Shown: positions 16,391 to 25,414 of the stretch, piece after piece
Position numbering within the stretch: position 1 is the first letter of the stretch
Layout of the letters: each line of letters opens with the position of its first letter
Assembly (NCBI GenBank): GCA_009861545.1
Contig: VXME01000026.1
Location: forward strand, 1-44,004
Length of the DNA: 44,004 bases
Reading direction: 5' to 3'
Source: Acidobacteriota bacterium
GTDB taxonomy: Bacteria > Acidobacteriota > Vicinamibacteria > Vicinamibacterales > UBA8438
Made by a program: the position numbers and the translations under genes
The notes under the pieces: generated by a model
Seen by the model: the letters and a program-made list of their open reading frames with translations, nothing else
Database searches by the model: none
Told to the model about the DNA's origin: nothing

Positions 16391-17158
16391 ATGATGCGTA
16401 CGCCCGTCCTGGCCGCCAACTGGAAGATGCACAAGACGATCGCCGAGGCGACCGCGTTCACGACGGCGTTCCTGCCTCTGGTGGCCGGCGTCGACGACGC
16501 CGAGATCGTGCTCGCGCCCCCGTTCACGGCGCTCGCGGCGGTGGCCGCCGCGTGCCGCGGCAGCAACGTCGCCGCCGCCGCCCAGAACGTCCACTGGGAG
16601 CCGGGGGGCGCGTTCACCGGCGAGATCAGCCTGGCCATGGTGCAGGACACGGGAGCGGGCCACGTCATCGTCGGCCACTCGGAGCGGCGCCACCTGTTCG
16701 GCGAGGACGACGCTGCGGTCAACCGCAAGACGCGGGCGGTCCTCGCGGCCGGCCTGACGCCCATCGTCTGCATCGGCGAGACGCTCGCCGAGCGCGAGGC
16801 CGACGAGACCGCGGCGGTGCTCGACCGGCAGATCGACGGCGGGCTGGCCAATGTGACGGCCGAGCGGATCGCCTCCCTGGTGATCGCCTACGAGCCGGTC
16901 TGGGCCATCGGCACCGGACGCACGGCCACGCCCGACCAGGCGCAGGAGGCCCACGCGCACGTCCGCCGGCGCCTCGCCGCGCTGGCCGGCCGGGGGGCCG
17001 CCGACCGCTGCCGCCTGCTGTACGGCGGCAGCGTCAAGCCCGCCAACGCCGCCGACCTGTCCGCGCAGCCGGACGTCGACGGGGCGCTCGTCGGCGGCGC
17101 CAGCCTCGACCCGCACAGCTTCGCCGCGATCGTCGACACGTGTCGGGAAGCACCGTGA
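16391..17158 (+). CDS. tpiA: Triosephosphate isomerase
   Basis: This 255-residue TIM-barrel enzyme interconverts dihydroxyacetone phosphate and glyceraldehyde-3-phosphate. All catalytic elements are visible: Lys in LAANWKMHK, His in IVGHSERR, Glu in IAYEPVWAIGTG (family signature), and the phosphate-binding YGGSVKPANA and GALVGGASL near the end. The start is ATG at 16391, with AAGGG eight or so bases upstream; a second in-frame ATG follows at once. It is separated from pgk by about 1.7 kb of accessory DNA and followed by secG, which starts 193 bases after its stop. Confidence 0.97.
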   Translation: MMRTPVLAANWKMHKTIAEATAFTTAFLPLVAGVDDAEIVLAPPFTALAAVAAACRGSNVAAAAQNVHWEPGGAFTGEISLAMVQDTGAGHVIVGHSERRHLFGEDDAAVNRKTRAVLAAGLTPIVCIGETLAEREADETAAVLDRQIDGGLANVTAERIASLVIAYEPVWAIGTGRTATPDQAQEAHAHVRRRLAALAGRGAADRCRLLYGGSVKPANAADLSAQPDVDGALVGGASLDPHSFAAIVDTCREAP

Positions 17159-17351
17159 ACCCCTCCGGACAGCTCGCGTCCCGCGGACGTTGATGCGCAC
17201 ACTGGCACCACGGCCCACGCATCCCGGAATCTCACCGACTCTACTTCCCGTTCGCGCACGACCGCCTCACGCACGGCCTCTTGCGGATCCGCCGGGTCGC
17301 CACAGGTCCCAGAAATCCGCAGGCAGCACGACGCCGCTTGGAGTATCATTG

Positions 17352-17732
17352 GTGGCTGTGCTGACCATGATCGCATCCGGCGTCTACGTGCTCGCGTGCC
17401 TGCTGCTGATTCTCGTCGTGCTGCTTCAGCAGGGCAAGGGAGGCGACATCGCCGCCGCATTCGGCGGCGGGGGCACCCAGGCCGCCTTCGGCGCGCGCGC
17501 CGGGGCCTCGCTGCTGACCCGCGTGACGACGGTGCTCGGCACGCTGTTCATGGCCGGCTCGCTGCTCCTGGCGATCATCGGCCAGCGAGGACCGAGCTCG
17601 GTGCTCGGCGGCCTCGACGCGCCGGAAGCGGCCCCGGTCGAGGTCGAGGAGCCGGCGACGTTGCCCGAGCCGGCCGCGACGGACGACGAGTCCGAGAGCG
17701 GGGATTCGGCGACGACCGAGGACCCGCAGTAG
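17352..17732 (+). CDS. secG: Preprotein translocase subunit SecG
   Basis: This is a protein of about 126 residues with two membrane segments, an auxiliary part of the SecYEG channel. The first helix ends in CLLLILVVLLQQGKGGD, the SecG hallmark. Next come AAFGGGGTQAAFGARAGASLLTRVT and the second helix (TLFMAGSLLLAIIGQ). The C-terminal ~50 residues are acidic and alanine/glutamate-rich, an extension of low complexity. The start is taken as GTG at 17352 because GGAG lies 8 bases upstream and it restores the usual first-helix length; ATG at 17367 is the alternative. Neighbours tpiA and tRNA-Leu(GAG) are in the order known from E. coli. Confidence 0.92.
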   Translation: MAVLTMIASGVYVLACLLLILVVLLQQGKGGDIAAAFGGGGTQAAFGARAGASLLTRVTTVLGTLFMAGSLLLAIIGQRGPSSVLGGLDAPEAAPVEVEEPATLPEPAATDDESESGDSATTEDPQ

Positions 17733-17771
17733 CCGCGCCGGGACGCCCGGCTCGGACGCCCGCCCACGAAC

Positions 17772-17858
17772 GCGGAAGTGGCGGAACGGCAGACGCGCCA
17801 GCTTGAGGGGCTGGTGGGCCAATGGCCCGTGGGGGTTCAAATCCCCCCTTCCGCACCA
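17772..17858 (+). tRNA. tRNA-Leu (anticodon GAG)
   Basis: This is an 87-nt class II tRNA with acceptor GCGGAAG/CTTCCGC, anticodon stem CCAGC/GCTGG around TTGAGGG (anticodon GAG, for CTC/CTT), a variable arm TGGGCCAATGGCCCGT, a T-arm GGGGG-TTCAAAT-CCCCC, discriminator A and encoded CCA. It follows secG closely. The accessory DNA begins immediately downstream, as expected of a tRNA used as an integration or recombination point. Confidence 0.96.
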
Positions 17859-17878
17859 ACATCCCACCTGACAGCGGA

Positions 17879-18574
17879 ATGAAGTCAACACTGCAGCAAC
17901 GCGCCGAAGCCGCCGCCGAGCGGTTCAGTACGGCCAGAAAGCCGGTGGTGATCGAGGAGGAGATCCTGTTTCTTCCCGCCGACGCCGTGGCGCCGCTCTT
18001 TGAGACGGACACATGGATCGGCAGGTCGGCGGCGCAGCAGCTTGTCGAGTTGTTCACCACGAGGGGCACTTTCAGAAGCCGAGAGGCCATGGAGTCCGAC
18101 CTCACGCTGGTTCAGGCGCTGCCGGTCGTGGTCGTGCGCAACCGAAGCGGCGACCTCTTGCGACTGAAGCGCCGAGAGCGGCGCGAGGACAACCCGCTCC
18201 ACGGAAAGATAGTGATCTGGGCCGGCGGTCACGTCAGACGAGAGGATGGCGCCAACGGGCCATCCATCGGACGGGGCGCGGTCCGCGAGCTTCAGGAAGA
18301 GCTCCGTCTCAGCGTCGAGCCACGCGAGCTGGAACTGCTCGGCGCGGTCTGGATCCGGGGCCGACCGCATACGACGACACCACCGACCGCACCCGGTACC
18401 CCTGCACGGCGTAGCGCCACAGCGGCTCGCCCCCCAGGGCGTCGAAGGCGCGCAGGACCCCGCCGCTGTCGGCAAGAAAAACCAGGTCGCCGGCGGTCGC
18501 CAGCACGGAACCGGCGCGGGTCTGCATCTCGTAGGTCCACACCCGCTCTCCCGTATCGAGATCCACGCTCGTGA
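17879..18574 (+). pseudogene. NUDIX hydrolase gene, 3' end replaced by rearranged DNA
   Basis: The first ~160 residues look like a NUDIX-fold protein. The NUDIX box is recognisable as AGGHVRREDGANG...GAVRELQEELRL, with the REx2EE core intact. From about position 18360 the sequence becomes the reverse complement of the quinoprotein gene (matching 10461 onward), so the reading frame runs on into arginine/proline-rich nonsense until a stop at 18574. The native C-terminal part after LELLGAVW is therefore lost. A stable hydrolase is doubtful because the truncation removes the last strands/helix of the fold. It begins 20 bases after tRNA-Leu. Confidence 0.7.
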
Positions 18575-19420
18575 ACACGTTCTGATGCACGAACGGCTGC
18601 GCTTCCAGGAACCGCATGCCGCCATCGCTCCGATCCAGCAGCCACAGGTAGCCGTTTCGTCCGGGGTGCGCGAGGGCGGGAATCGTCCGCCCGCCGCGTT
18701 CGATGTCCACGAGCAGGGGCGCGTTGGCTTCGTCCCAGTCCCAGGACCCGTTCCAGTGATCGGGCCCCGCCGGTCTGCCACGAATCGCCCGACCAGGTCT
18801 CGGCGCCCGGCTCGCCCGGCGCCGGGACCGTGTACCGCCTCCAGACCTCGTCGCCGCTGCCCGCATCGAGCGCGACGACGAACCCGCGGACGCCGTGCTC
18901 GCCGCCGGAGGTGCCGACCATGACCATGCCGTTCACCGCCAGCGGCGCCATGGTGATGTAGTAGGTGCGGCGGTAGTTGGCGATCACCCGCTTCCAGACG
19001 ACCCGGCCGGTCGCCGCCTCGAGCGCCACGACGCGCGCGTCGAGCGTGCCCACGTAGACCCTGTCGCCGTACAGCGCCACGCCGCGATTGGTGGCATGGG
19101 GGCGCCGCACGTCGGCGGGCAGCGGATGCCGGTAGCGCCACACCAGGTTCCCCGTCTGCGCATCGAGTGCGATCACCTGCTCGGCCGTCGTGACGAACAT
19201 CATCCGGCCGTTGACGATCGGCGGCGACTGCGGGACCCCGTCGTTCGCGCCGGTCGTGAACGTCCAGGCCGGCGCCAGATCCGCGACGTTGGAGTTGTCG
19301 ATCTGGCTCAGCGGACTGAATCCCCATCCGTCGTAGGTCCGCCGGTACATGAGCCAGCTCTCGGGTTCCGGATCCAGCAGGCGCTCGTCGGTCACCGGAA
19401 TCACCATGGGAACGCCCGGC
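18358..19420 (-). pseudogene. Partial, deleted copy of the PQQ quinoprotein gene
   Basis: The sequence matches 10458-11960 at near identity but lacks the signal peptide and carries two internal deletions. One, about 276 bp, joins GATCC at 10660-10664 to GATCC at 10936-10940 and keeps the frame. The other, about 164 bp after TTCCAGTGAT (original 11136), shifts the frame. The result is two separate broken frames, one with the N-terminal blades (about 18780-19420) and one with the C-terminal blades (about 18360-18770). The junctions with foreign sequence lie at about 18360 and 19420. No functional product is expected. Confidence 0.85.
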
Positions 19421-19514
19421 AAGGGGATCATAGCGGCATGGGCCGCCGGGCGAAACGATGAGCGACACTACGGCTTCTCGCCGGGGTGGCCGCCGAGGCG
19501 GGCCGTCTCGACCT

Positions 19515-19520
19515 TATAAT
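19515..19520 (+). promoter_or_regulatory. Consensus -10 box TATAAT upstream of tandem gene 1
   Basis: A perfect TATAAT stands about 60 bases before the chosen start of the first tandem gene. No matching -35 is evident 16-18 bases upstream, where the DNA is GC-rich. Transcription would begin near 19527. Confidence 0.4.
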
Positions 19521-19582
19521 CATGGCGCAGTCAACGTTATGTCCGGACACCCACGCGCTTGGCGGCGTGGCGCGGCGATCTG

Positions 19583-22411
19583 ATGCCATCCCTCTCGCGA
19601 GCCGGCCGCTGGTACCTGGCGGGAGCGGTTTCGCTCACCGTCTTCTGGCTGGCCCTGCGCGGCTTCGCGCCGGCCCCCGGGCTCACGCGCAGCTACCACT
19701 ACCCGTACGCCCCGCTCAACCGCTCGACCGAGCCAGCCCTCGAAGAACTGGCCGCCCCGGTCGTCGAAGAACACATCTCCACGGTCGACCTTGCGTTTAT
19801 CGACGAGCGAGGTCACCCCGCAAGAGACTACCTGGTGCGCTGGAACGGAGTCTGGTTTTCCCCCCGCCCGGAACGGATCGACTTCTACGCCGCCGCCGAC
19901 GATGGCGTGGTCGTGCGGCTGGACGGCGAGATCGTGATCGAACGGAACCCCGACACCGGCATGGCAACCGCGGTGCGGACGGTGGAGCTCGACGCGGGCG
20001 CCCACCGACTGGAGATCGACCACTGGCAGCACGGCGGCCCATCCGGGCTGTACCTGGCATGGGCTCCCGCGGGCGGCGATTCTCCGGTCCCTCTCGGCCC
20101 GGATCGGCTGTTCGCGGCGGATCCGGGCGCCCTCGCCTACCGGATGCTGGCGGCGTTGCCGGCGCTGGGCATGCTCGTTCTGCTGGGCTGGGGGGCGCTT
20201 CCCGCATTGATGCTCGGCCGGATGGTCCATCGAGAAGTCTCCGCCTTGACCAGACAGGTGCTGGCGACCCGCCTGCGGGTCGTGCTGTTCCCCGCGCTCC
20301 TCGGTCCAAGTCAGCTCTTGATGTTCGGCCCCTGGACGGTGCATGCCACCAATCGGACCGAGTTCCTGGTGTCGTTCTGGAGCCTGGCTCCACGCTGGCT
20401 CTGGCTGCTGGGCCCCATCGCGGGTGGACTGGCGGCGCTCGGGATCGTCCTGCCGGAGCGATGGTTTACGCGCTACGTCGCCGCGCTCTGGGCTGTCGGC
20501 GTGCTGCTCTGGGTACAGGGCAACCTGCTGGTCGGCAACTACGGCTTGCTGGACGGTGCCGGACTCGACCTGGCGTCGCACGCCTGGCGGGCCCCGGCCG
20601 AGGCGGGGCTCTGGATCGGTGGAATCGGCTTGGCGACGTTGCTTGCCGGGGCGGTCATGCGGGCCGCCCCTCTGGCGAGCGCGCTCCTGATGGCGCTTCA
20701 GGCGGCCGTCCTGCTGCTGCCGGCGGCGGTCGCACCGGCGGTGGACCGGGCATCCACCCTGCCTACCACCTGGGAAGGGGACACCGACTGGCAGTTGCCG
20801 CCGGAGGGAATTTACGAGCTGTCGCGTACCCGCAACATCATCCACATCGTGCTCGACATGTTCCCGACGCACGTGTTCGCCGAAATTGCCGCCGCCGATC
20901 GGCCTGCCTTCGACGACCGCTGGTCCGGGTTCACCTTCTTCCGGGATCACCTGGGCGCTTTCCGCACCACGAAGGCCAGCATGCCCGCGATGCTCACCGG
21001 AGTGGCCTATCGCAACGAGTTGCCGTTCAACGAGTTCAGAGCGCACCGGGCGAACGTCACCGTACTGCATGCGCTCGGGGAGCAGGGCTATCGGCTCCGG
21101 TGGGCAGCGCCCTGGGCGCCGCCGCGCGGCGACCGCCCGGCCCCGTCCCTGCCCGCCGGTCTCGATGCGTCGACATCGTACCGCATCCCGTCGCCGTACG
21201 GGAGTCGGCGGGACTACCTTGCCGTCTCGGCAGCCCAGTTGCTCGACCTGTCCCTGTTCCGGCACGCACCCCACGACCTGAAGGCCGGCGTCTACAACGA
21301 TGGGCAATGGCTTCTCCAGCCGCGGGTTGCAGCGCGGATGGAGGTGGAGGCGGCTACGGAACGAGCCGTCGGGGACCTCCGGTTTCTGCGGGAGTTCGCC
21401 GACCGGATCAACCCGGGGGAGGATGCCCCGGTGTACGCCCTGCTGCACGCGATCGCACCGCACTACCCGATCGTCGTGGACGCGGACTGCCGGTACTTCG
21501 GGAAACGACTGCCGGTCTCCAAAGACAGCTACGACGCACAGGCGCGATGCGCGTTGAGCAGTGTCCAGGCACTGCTCGACAGGCTCCGCTCTCTCGATCT
21601 CTACGACCGCACCGCCATCGTCTTGACATCCGATCACGGATTGGCCGCGCTGGCTCCCGGCGACCATCCGCTGCGCGGGATACGCTCACCGGCCGGGGTG
21701 CTCGACGGGATCGCGACCGATGCCACGCCGCTACTCGCGATCAAGCCCTTCGGCGCGCGCGGGCCGCTTCGCACGTCCGACGCCCCGACCGCGATCACCG
21801 ACCTGCCGGCCACGCTGCTCGACCTCGCGGAGCTGCCGAATACCCTGCGTCGGGGCACGTCGGTGCTTGCGCTCGATCCGGCGACGCCTCGCGAGCGCAC
21901 GTACGCCCATTACGAGTGGGGGAGGCGAAACGGCTGGGCGAGTCCGTACTTCGACGTGCTCCACGTGTTCTCCGTCAACGGACGCGTGACCGATGCCGAA
22001 TCCTGGCGCTATCGAGAGGCGCTCTTCCAGCCATATTTCGATCGCGAGGGGCAACGCAGGACACATCGCGTCGGCCTGCATGCGCTCGAGGACCGAACGA
22101 CGGGCCAGACCGGCCGACCGGTCTACCGGACCGACGGCTACGCGGTCTTCTACGCGGCGCCCGACAACCCGCGCATCACGTTCGACGTGCGCAACGCGTC
22201 GACCGCCCGGTCGCCGCGGACGGTGACCGTGCGCATCGACGGCGATGTCGTCGGCGAGCACCTTGTAGACGAGACGTGGCGCACGCTCGCCTATCCCGTC
22301 GCGGCGCGCGACGCGGACGACAGCCCTTTCTGTGTAGAGTTGCTGGTCAGCCCGGTCCGGCGCGCCGGCGAGGACCCCGACGGCGCGATGTTGCTCCGGG
22401 GCGAGTTCTGA
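19583..22411 (+). CDS. Membrane sulfatase/phosphoglycerol-transferase-like protein with PA14-like domain, tandem copy 1
   Basis: This encodes about 942 residues. Order: N-terminal membrane anchor (RWYLAGAVSLTVFWLAL); a periplasmic PA14-like region (IDFYAAADDGVVVRLDGEIVIE, then AGAHRLEIDHWQHGG); six or seven membrane helices (about 190-400); and an alkaline-phosphatase-superfamily domain. In that domain IIHIVLDMFP supplies a metal-binding Asp, TTKASMPAMLTG the likely nucleophile region, and VLTSDHGL the Asp-His metal pair. Relatives act on surface polymers (LTA synthase, EptA, OpgB type) or as sulfatases; the substrate is unknown. ATG 19583 is used. TTG 19559 is possible, while ATG 19539, which matches the start of copy 2, is out of frame here. 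The gene shares a 1,113-bp block with copy 2. Confidence 0.8.
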   Translation: MPSLSRAGRWYLAGAVSLTVFWLALRGFAPAPGLTRSYHYPYAPLNRSTEPALEELAAPVVEEHISTVDLAFIDERGHPARDYLVRWNGVWFSPRPERIDFYAAADDGVVVRLDGEIVIERNPDTGMATAVRTVELDAGAHRLEIDHWQHGGPSGLYLAWAPAGGDSPVPLGPDRLFAADPGALAYRMLAALPALGMLVLLGWGALPALMLGRMVHREVSALTRQVLATRLRVVLFPALLGPSQLLMFGPWTVHATNRTEFLVSFWSLAPRWLWLLGPIAGGLAALGIVLPERWFTRYVAALWAVGVLLWVQGNLLVGNYGLLDGAGLDLASHAWRAPAEAGLWIGGIGLATLLAGAVMRAAPLASALLMALQAAVLLLPAAVAPAVDRASTLPTTWEGDTDWQLPPEGIYELSRTRNIIHIVLDMFPTHVFAEIAAADRPAFDDRWSGFTFFRDHLGAFRTTKASMPAMLTGVAYRNELPFNEFRAHRANVTVLHALGEQGYRLRWAAPWAPPRGDRPAPSLPAGLDASTSYRIPSPYGSRRDYLAVSAAQLLDLSLFRHAPHDLKAGVYNDGQWLLQPRVAARMEVEAATERAVGDLRFLREFADRINPGEDAPVYALLHAIAPHYPIVVDADCRYFGKRLPVSKDSYDAQARCALSSVQALLDRLRSLDLYDRTAIVLTSDHGLAALAPGDHPLRGIRSPAGVLDGIATDATPLLAIKPFGARGPLRTSDAPTAITDLPATLLDLAELPNTLRRGTSVLALDPATPRERTYAHYEWGRRNGWASPYFDVLHVFSVNGRVTDAESWRYREALFQPYFDREGQRRTHRVGLHALEDRTTGQTGRPVYRTDGYAVFYAAPDNPRITFDVRNASTARSPRTVTVRIDGDVVGEHLVDETWRTLAYPVAARDADDSPFCVELLVSPVRRAGEDPDGAMLLRGEF
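19754..20866 (+). repeat. 1,113-bp block shared with 22766-23878, unit 1
   Basis: By reading the two genes side by side, every base from 19754 to 20866 appears identical to the sequence 3,012 bases downstream, while bases just outside differ at many positions. The block covers the PA14-like region and the membrane helices. It is a direct repeat embedded within a larger diverged tandem duplication. Confidence 0.9.
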
Positions 22412-22540
22412 CGCGGCACGGGTCGGGTTGCCGGCCGATAATCCGGCGGGCGTCGCCCGCGTCATGGAAGCGATCCGCTGGGTGGATCCGCCTGCCAGGA
22501 AGCGATCGGGTTAGCGGCGCAACGGCGAAGAGGGGACGGA

Positions 22541-25414
22541 ATGTCGGAACACCCACGCAGCACCGCTCGCCTGCCGGCATGGCGCGGCGGCTTGGCGCCA
22601 TCCCTCTCGCGCGCTGGTCGCTGGTACCTGGCGGGAGCGATCGCGCTCACCGTCCTCTGGCTGGTCGCGCGCGGCTTCGCACCGACCACCGGGCTCATGC
22701 GCAGCTACCACTACCCGTACGCCCCGTTCGATCGCTCGACCGAACCGGCCTTCGAAGAATTGGCTGCCCCGGTCGTCGAAGAACACATCTCCACGGTCGA
22801 CCTTGCGTTTATCGACGAGCGAGGTCACCCCGCAAGAGACTACCTGGTGCGCTGGAACGGAGTCTGGTTTTCCCCCCGCCCGGAACGGATCGACTTCTAC
22901 GCCGCCGCCGACGATGGCGTGGTCGTGCGGCTGGACGGCGAGATCGTGATCGAACGGAACCCCGACACCGGCATGGCAACCGCGGTGCGGACGGTGGAGC
23001 TCGACGCGGGCGCCCACCGACTGGAGATCGACCACTGGCAGCACGGCGGCCCATCCGGGCTGTACCTGGCATGGGCTCCCGCGGGCGGCGATTCTCCGGT
23101 CCCTCTCGGCCCGGATCGGCTGTTCGCGGCGGATCCGGGCGCCCTCGCCTACCGGATGCTGGCGGCGTTGCCGGCGCTGGGCATGCTCGTTCTGCTGGGC
23201 TGGGGGGCGCTTCCCGCATTGATGCTCGGCCGGATGGTCCATCGAGAAGTCTCCGCCTTGACCAGACAGGTGCTGGCGACCCGCCTGCGGGTCGTGCTGT
23301 TCCCCGCGCTCCTCGGTCCAAGTCAGCTCTTGATGTTCGGCCCCTGGACGGTGCATGCCACCAATCGGACCGAGTTCCTGGTGTCGTTCTGGAGCCTGGC
23401 TCCACGCTGGCTCTGGCTGCTGGGCCCCATCGCGGGTGGACTGGCGGCGCTCGGGATCGTCCTGCCGGAGCGATGGTTTACGCGCTACGTCGCCGCGCTC
23501 TGGGCTGTCGGCGTGCTGCTCTGGGTACAGGGCAACCTGCTGGTCGGCAACTACGGCTTGCTGGACGGTGCCGGACTCGACCTGGCGTCGCACGCCTGGC
23601 GGGCCCCGGCCGAGGCGGGGCTCTGGATCGGTGGAATCGGCTTGGCGACGTTGCTTGCCGGGGCGGTCATGCGGGCCGCCCCTCTGGCGAGCGCGCTCCT
23701 GATGGCGCTTCAGGCGGCCGTCCTGCTGCTGCCGGCGGCGGTCGCACCGGCGGTGGACCGGGCATCCACCCTGCCTACCACCTGGGAAGGGGACACCGAC
23801 TGGCAGTTGCCGCCGGAGGGAATTTACGAGCTGTCGCGTACCCGCAACATCATCCACATCGTGCTCGACATGTTCCCGGCGCACGCGTTCGCGGGGATCG
23901 CCGCCGCAGACCGGCCCGCCTTCGACGACGACTGGTCCGGGTTCACCTTCTTCACGAATCACCTCGGCGCCTTCCCGACCACGAAGGCCAGCATGCCGGC
24001 GATGCTCACCGGAGCGGCCTATCGCAACGAGTCGCCGTTCTACGAGTTCAGGGCGCGCCGTGCGAACGACTCCGTCCTGCACGCGCTCGGGGAGCAGGGC
24101 TATCAGCTCCGCTGGGTGACCCCCCTGGGCGGCGACCGTCCGGCCCCGTCGCTGCCAGGGCTCGATGCGTCGGCCTGGTACCGCATCCCGTCGCCGTACG
24201 GGAGCCGGCGAGACTACCTTTCCGTCTCGGCGGCCCAGTTGCTCGACCTGTCGCTGTTCCGGCATGCGCCGCACGACCTGAAGGCCGGCGTCTACAACGA
24301 CGGGCGGTGGCTGCTCCAGCCGCGCGTTGCAGCGCGGCTGGAGGTAGAGGCGGCTACGGAACGAGCCGCCGGGGACATCCGATTCCTGCGCGAGCTCGCG
24401 GGCCGGGTCACCCCGACGGGCGATGCCCCGGTGTACGCCCTGCTGCACGTGATCGCGCCGCACCCGCCGATCGTCGTCGATGCCGACTGCCGGTACCTCG
24501 GGGAGCACCTGCCGGTCACCGCGGCCAGCTTCGACGCGCAGGCGCGGTGCGCGTTGAGCGGTGTGCAGGCGCTGCTCGACAGACTCCGGGATCTCGATCT
24601 GTACGACCGCACCGCCGTCGTCGTCACGTCCGATCACGGATTGGCCGCATTGGCTTCCGACGACCACCCGCTGCACGGGGTACGCTCACCGGCCGGGCCG
24701 CTCGACCGGATCGCGACCGATGCCACGCCGCTGCTCGCAGTCAAGCCGTTCGGCGCGCGGGGACCGCTTCACACATCCGACGCGCCGACCGCGATCACCG
24801 ACCTGCCGGCCACCCTGCTCGACCTCGCGGAGCTGCCGAATACGCTGCGCCGGGGCACTTCGGTGTTCGCCCTCGATCCGGCAGCGCCCCGCGAGCGTAC
24901 CTACGCCCATTACGAGTGGGGCAGACGAAACGACTGGGCGAGTCCGTACTTCGACGTGCTCCACGTGTTCTCGGTCAACGGACGGGTGACCAATCCCGAA
25001 GCCTGGCGCTATCGAGAGGCGCTCTTCCAGCCGACCGACGATCGCGACGCACAACGCCGGGCGCATCGCGTCGGCCTGCATGCGGTCGAGGACGGACCGG
25101 CGGACCGGACCGGCCGTCGGGTCTACCGGACCGGCGACTACGCGGTCTTCTACGCAGCGCCCGACACCCGGCGCATCACGTTCGACGTGCGCAAGGAATC
25201 GGCGGCCCGGCCGCCACGGACGGTAACCGTACGCATCGACGGCGAGGTCGTCGGGGAACACCGCCTTGCGGACGAGGCCTGGCGCCCGCTCGCCTATCCC
25301 GTTGCGGCGCGCGGCGGGGACGACAGCCCTTTCTGCGTAGAGTTGCTGCTCAGCCCGGTCGGACGCGCCGGCGAGGGCGCCGACGGCGGGATGTTGCTCC
25401 GGGGCGACTTCTGA
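22541..25414 (+). CDS. Membrane sulfatase/phosphoglycerol-transferase-like protein with PA14-like domain, tandem copy 2
   Basis: This is a 957-residue paralogue of the gene at 19583-22411 with the same architecture: N-terminal anchor, PA14-like region, membrane-helix block, then the phosphatase/sulfatase-superfamily domain (VLDMFP, TTKASMPAMLTG, VVTSDHGL). It starts with ATG at 22541 after a purine-rich GAGGGGACGG. The N-terminal ~75 residues and the catalytic half differ from copy 1 by scattered substitutions, including differences near the active site (APHPP for APHYP, TNHLGAFPTT for RDHLGAFRTT), so the two enzymes may have distinct substrates. It is followed by convergent methyltransferase and glycosyltransferase genes, which supports a surface-glycan role. 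Confidence 0.82.
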   Translation: MSEHPRSTARLPAWRGGLAPSLSRAGRWYLAGAIALTVLWLVARGFAPTTGLMRSYHYPYAPFDRSTEPAFEELAAPVVEEHISTVDLAFIDERGHPARDYLVRWNGVWFSPRPERIDFYAAADDGVVVRLDGEIVIERNPDTGMATAVRTVELDAGAHRLEIDHWQHGGPSGLYLAWAPAGGDSPVPLGPDRLFAADPGALAYRMLAALPALGMLVLLGWGALPALMLGRMVHREVSALTRQVLATRLRVVLFPALLGPSQLLMFGPWTVHATNRTEFLVSFWSLAPRWLWLLGPIAGGLAALGIVLPERWFTRYVAALWAVGVLLWVQGNLLVGNYGLLDGAGLDLASHAWRAPAEAGLWIGGIGLATLLAGAVMRAAPLASALLMALQAAVLLLPAAVAPAVDRASTLPTTWEGDTDWQLPPEGIYELSRTRNIIHIVLDMFPAHAFAGIAAADRPAFDDDWSGFTFFTNHLGAFPTTKASMPAMLTGAAYRNESPFYEFRARRANDSVLHALGEQGYQLRWVTPLGGDRPAPSLPGLDASAWYRIPSPYGSRRDYLSVSAAQLLDLSLFRHAPHDLKAGVYNDGRWLLQPRVAARLEVEAATERAAGDIRFLRELAGRVTPTGDAPVYALLHVIAPHPPIVVDADCRYLGEHLPVTAASFDAQARCALSGVQALLDRLRDLDLYDRTAVVVTSDHGLAALASDDHPLHGVRSPAGPLDRIATDATPLLAVKPFGARGPLHTSDAPTAITDLPATLLDLAELPNTLRRGTSVFALDPAAPRERTYAHYEWGRRNDWASPYFDVLHVFSVNGRVTNPEAWRYREALFQPTDDRDAQRRAHRVGLHAVEDGPADRTGRRVYRTGDYAVFYAAPDTRRITFDVRKESAARPPRTVTVRIDGEVVGEHRLADEAWRPLAYPVAARGGDDSPFCVELLLSPVGRAGEGADGGMLLRGDF
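22766..23878 (+). repeat. 1,113-bp block shared with 19754-20866, unit 2
   Basis: This is the second copy of the apparently identical block, offset by exactly 3,012 bases. Homology, but not identity, continues on both sides, from the start codon region to past the stop codon (both followed by GACGCGGC-CGGGTCGG). Confidence 0.9.
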
